From Gallionella sp. (lineage in GTDB: Bacteria > Pseudomonadota > Gammaproteobacteria > Burkholderiales > Gallionellaceae): DNA of 6,279 nucleotides. Under the pieces are notes generated by a model that saw only the letters and a program-made list of their open reading frames with translations, did not search any database and had not been told where the DNA came from. Below, piece by piece: positions 5,677-6,279 of this stretch; the stretch's first letter is position 1; every line of letters begins with the position of its first letter. The position numbers and the translations under genes are program-made. Where the stretch lies: positions 1 to 6,279 of the forward strand of contig JARCRR010000188.1 of assembly GCA_029850565.1 (NCBI GenBank). Reading direction: 5' to 3'.

Positions 5677-6222
5677 ATGGCGATCAAAGCAACCATCTTC
5701 AAAGTAAATCTGCAAATCGCGGACATGGAGCGTCATTACTACCAGAATCACTCGCTTACCATTGCGCGCCATCCATCTGAAACGGACGAGCGCATGATGG
5801 TGCGACTGCTGGCTTTCGCCCTGCATGCTCACGAATACCTGGAATTCGGTCAGGGCATGACCAATGATGAAGAGGCGGATATATGGCAGAAGGACTTAAC
5901 GGGTTCCATCGAGTTGTGGATCGACGTCGGCATCCCTGACGAGAAACTCATCCGCAAAGCCTGCGGTCGTTCCGGGCAAGTGGTGGTGTATGCCTATGGC
6001 GGGCGTGTCGCTGAGATGTGGTTCGACAAAGACCGTGCTCAGTTCGAGCGCCAGAAGAACCTGACCATCATCAATCTTCCTGTCGAGAGTACTAAAGAAC
6101 TCGCCAAACTGGCACAGCGCACGATGGATCTGCAATGCACCATTCAAGACGGGCAGGTGTGGTTGAGTAACGGAGCGGCGAGTGTGCAGGTGGAGCGTGG
6201 GGTACTGAAACCTGCCGGATGA
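5677..6222 (+). CDS. yaeQ: YaeQ family protein
   Basis: A 181-residue protein, the same length as E. coli YaeQ, with matching landmarks throughout: MAIKATIFKVNLQIADM at the start, RHPSETDERMMVRLLA (31-46), the central ELWIDVGIPDEKLIRKA (79-95), and RTMDLQCTIQDGQVWLS near the end. The family has a PD-(D/E)XK nuclease-like fold in crystal structures; acidic residues E79 and D83 and the P-D-E-K group (87-90) lie in the conserved core, but no biochemical activity is established. An early proposal that YaeQ compensates for loss of the elongation factor RfaH was not supported by later work. A GGAG ribosome site (5667-5670) lies inside the end of arfB, six bases before the ATG; the two genes are three bases apart. 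It is probably the last gene of the operon. Confidence 0.95.
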   Translation: MAIKATIFKVNLQIADMERHYYQNHSLTIARHPSETDERMMVRLLAFALHAHEYLEFGQGMTNDEEADIWQKDLTGSIELWIDVGIPDEKLIRKACGRSGQVVVYAYGGRVAEMWFDKDRAQFERQKNLTIINLPVESTKELAKLAQRTMDLQCTIQDGQVWLSNGAASVQVERGVLKPAG

Positions 6223-6231
6223 GCAACAGTG

Positions 6232-6279
6232 TTACTTGTTGAAATCGAATCGGGTCATGATCAGATGATGGTCTGAAGC
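6232..6279 (-). CDS. Possible C-terminal end of an endonuclease/exonuclease/phosphatase-type gene
   Basis: Fifteen codons and a TAA stop (6234-6232) are open on the minus strand from the window edge: ASDHHLIMTRFDFNK. The S-D-H-H-L-I pattern followed by a short hydrophobic strand resembles the final catalytic 'SDH-x-P/L' motif that ends many endonuclease/exonuclease/phosphatase (DNase I-like) proteins. This is the only evidence; a chance open frame of 48 bases is quite possible. If real, the gene converges on yaeQ, with nine bases between the two stops and no visible terminator between them. Confidence 0.4.
   Translation of the reverse strand, partial: ASDHHLIMTRFDFNK

Noticed and set aside
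6219..6242. ATG overlapping the yaeQ stop as a coupled next gene
   Set aside because: The frame closes after seven codons, so there is no gene.

Overview
The window looks like a chromosomal segment of a proteobacterium, most likely a betaproteobacterium. The basis is the type of RF3, ArfB and YaeQ proteins and the arfB/yaeQ adjacency that is also known from Escherichia coli. The family-level placement (a Nitrosomonadales/Gallionellaceae-like organism) is only an impression. No tRNA, rRNA, CRISPR array, insertion sequence or phage gene is visible.

Left half (1-3244, all minus strand): seven small genes lie head to tail with gaps of about 18-40 bases. In transcription order they are a membrane-anchored SRPBCC protein, a four-helix membrane protein, a RibD/DHFR-like reductase, a PhnB-like VOC protein, a second RibD/DHFR-like reductase, a second VOC (glyoxalase-fold) protein, and a soluble AHSA1-type SRPBCC protein cut by the window edge. 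Three small ligand-binding or enzyme families therefore each occur twice in one apparent operon. No substrate can be assigned. The organisation suggests an accessory detoxification or stress operon.

Divergent control region (3245-3401): it holds a plausible sigma70-type promoter for the minus-strand operon and a short palindrome over its predicted start site. On the prfC side there are two mutually exclusive hairpins, one of them followed by a T tract, that resemble an attenuator.

Right half (3402-6222, plus strand): a very tightly packed operon encodes peptide chain release factor 3 (prfC), a small YbcJ-type S4 RNA-binding protein, the ribosome-rescue hydrolase ArfB, and YaeQ. The first two genes overlap by one base and the next gaps are 2 and 3 bases, so translational coupling is likely. 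Three of the four genes concern the ribosome or RNA, giving the block the look of a termination/rescue module. YaeQ, of unknown role, is the conserved neighbour of arfB.

Right edge: 16 codons on the minus strand, converging on yaeQ, look like the end of an endonuclease/exonuclease/phosphatase-type gene, but too little is present to be sure.
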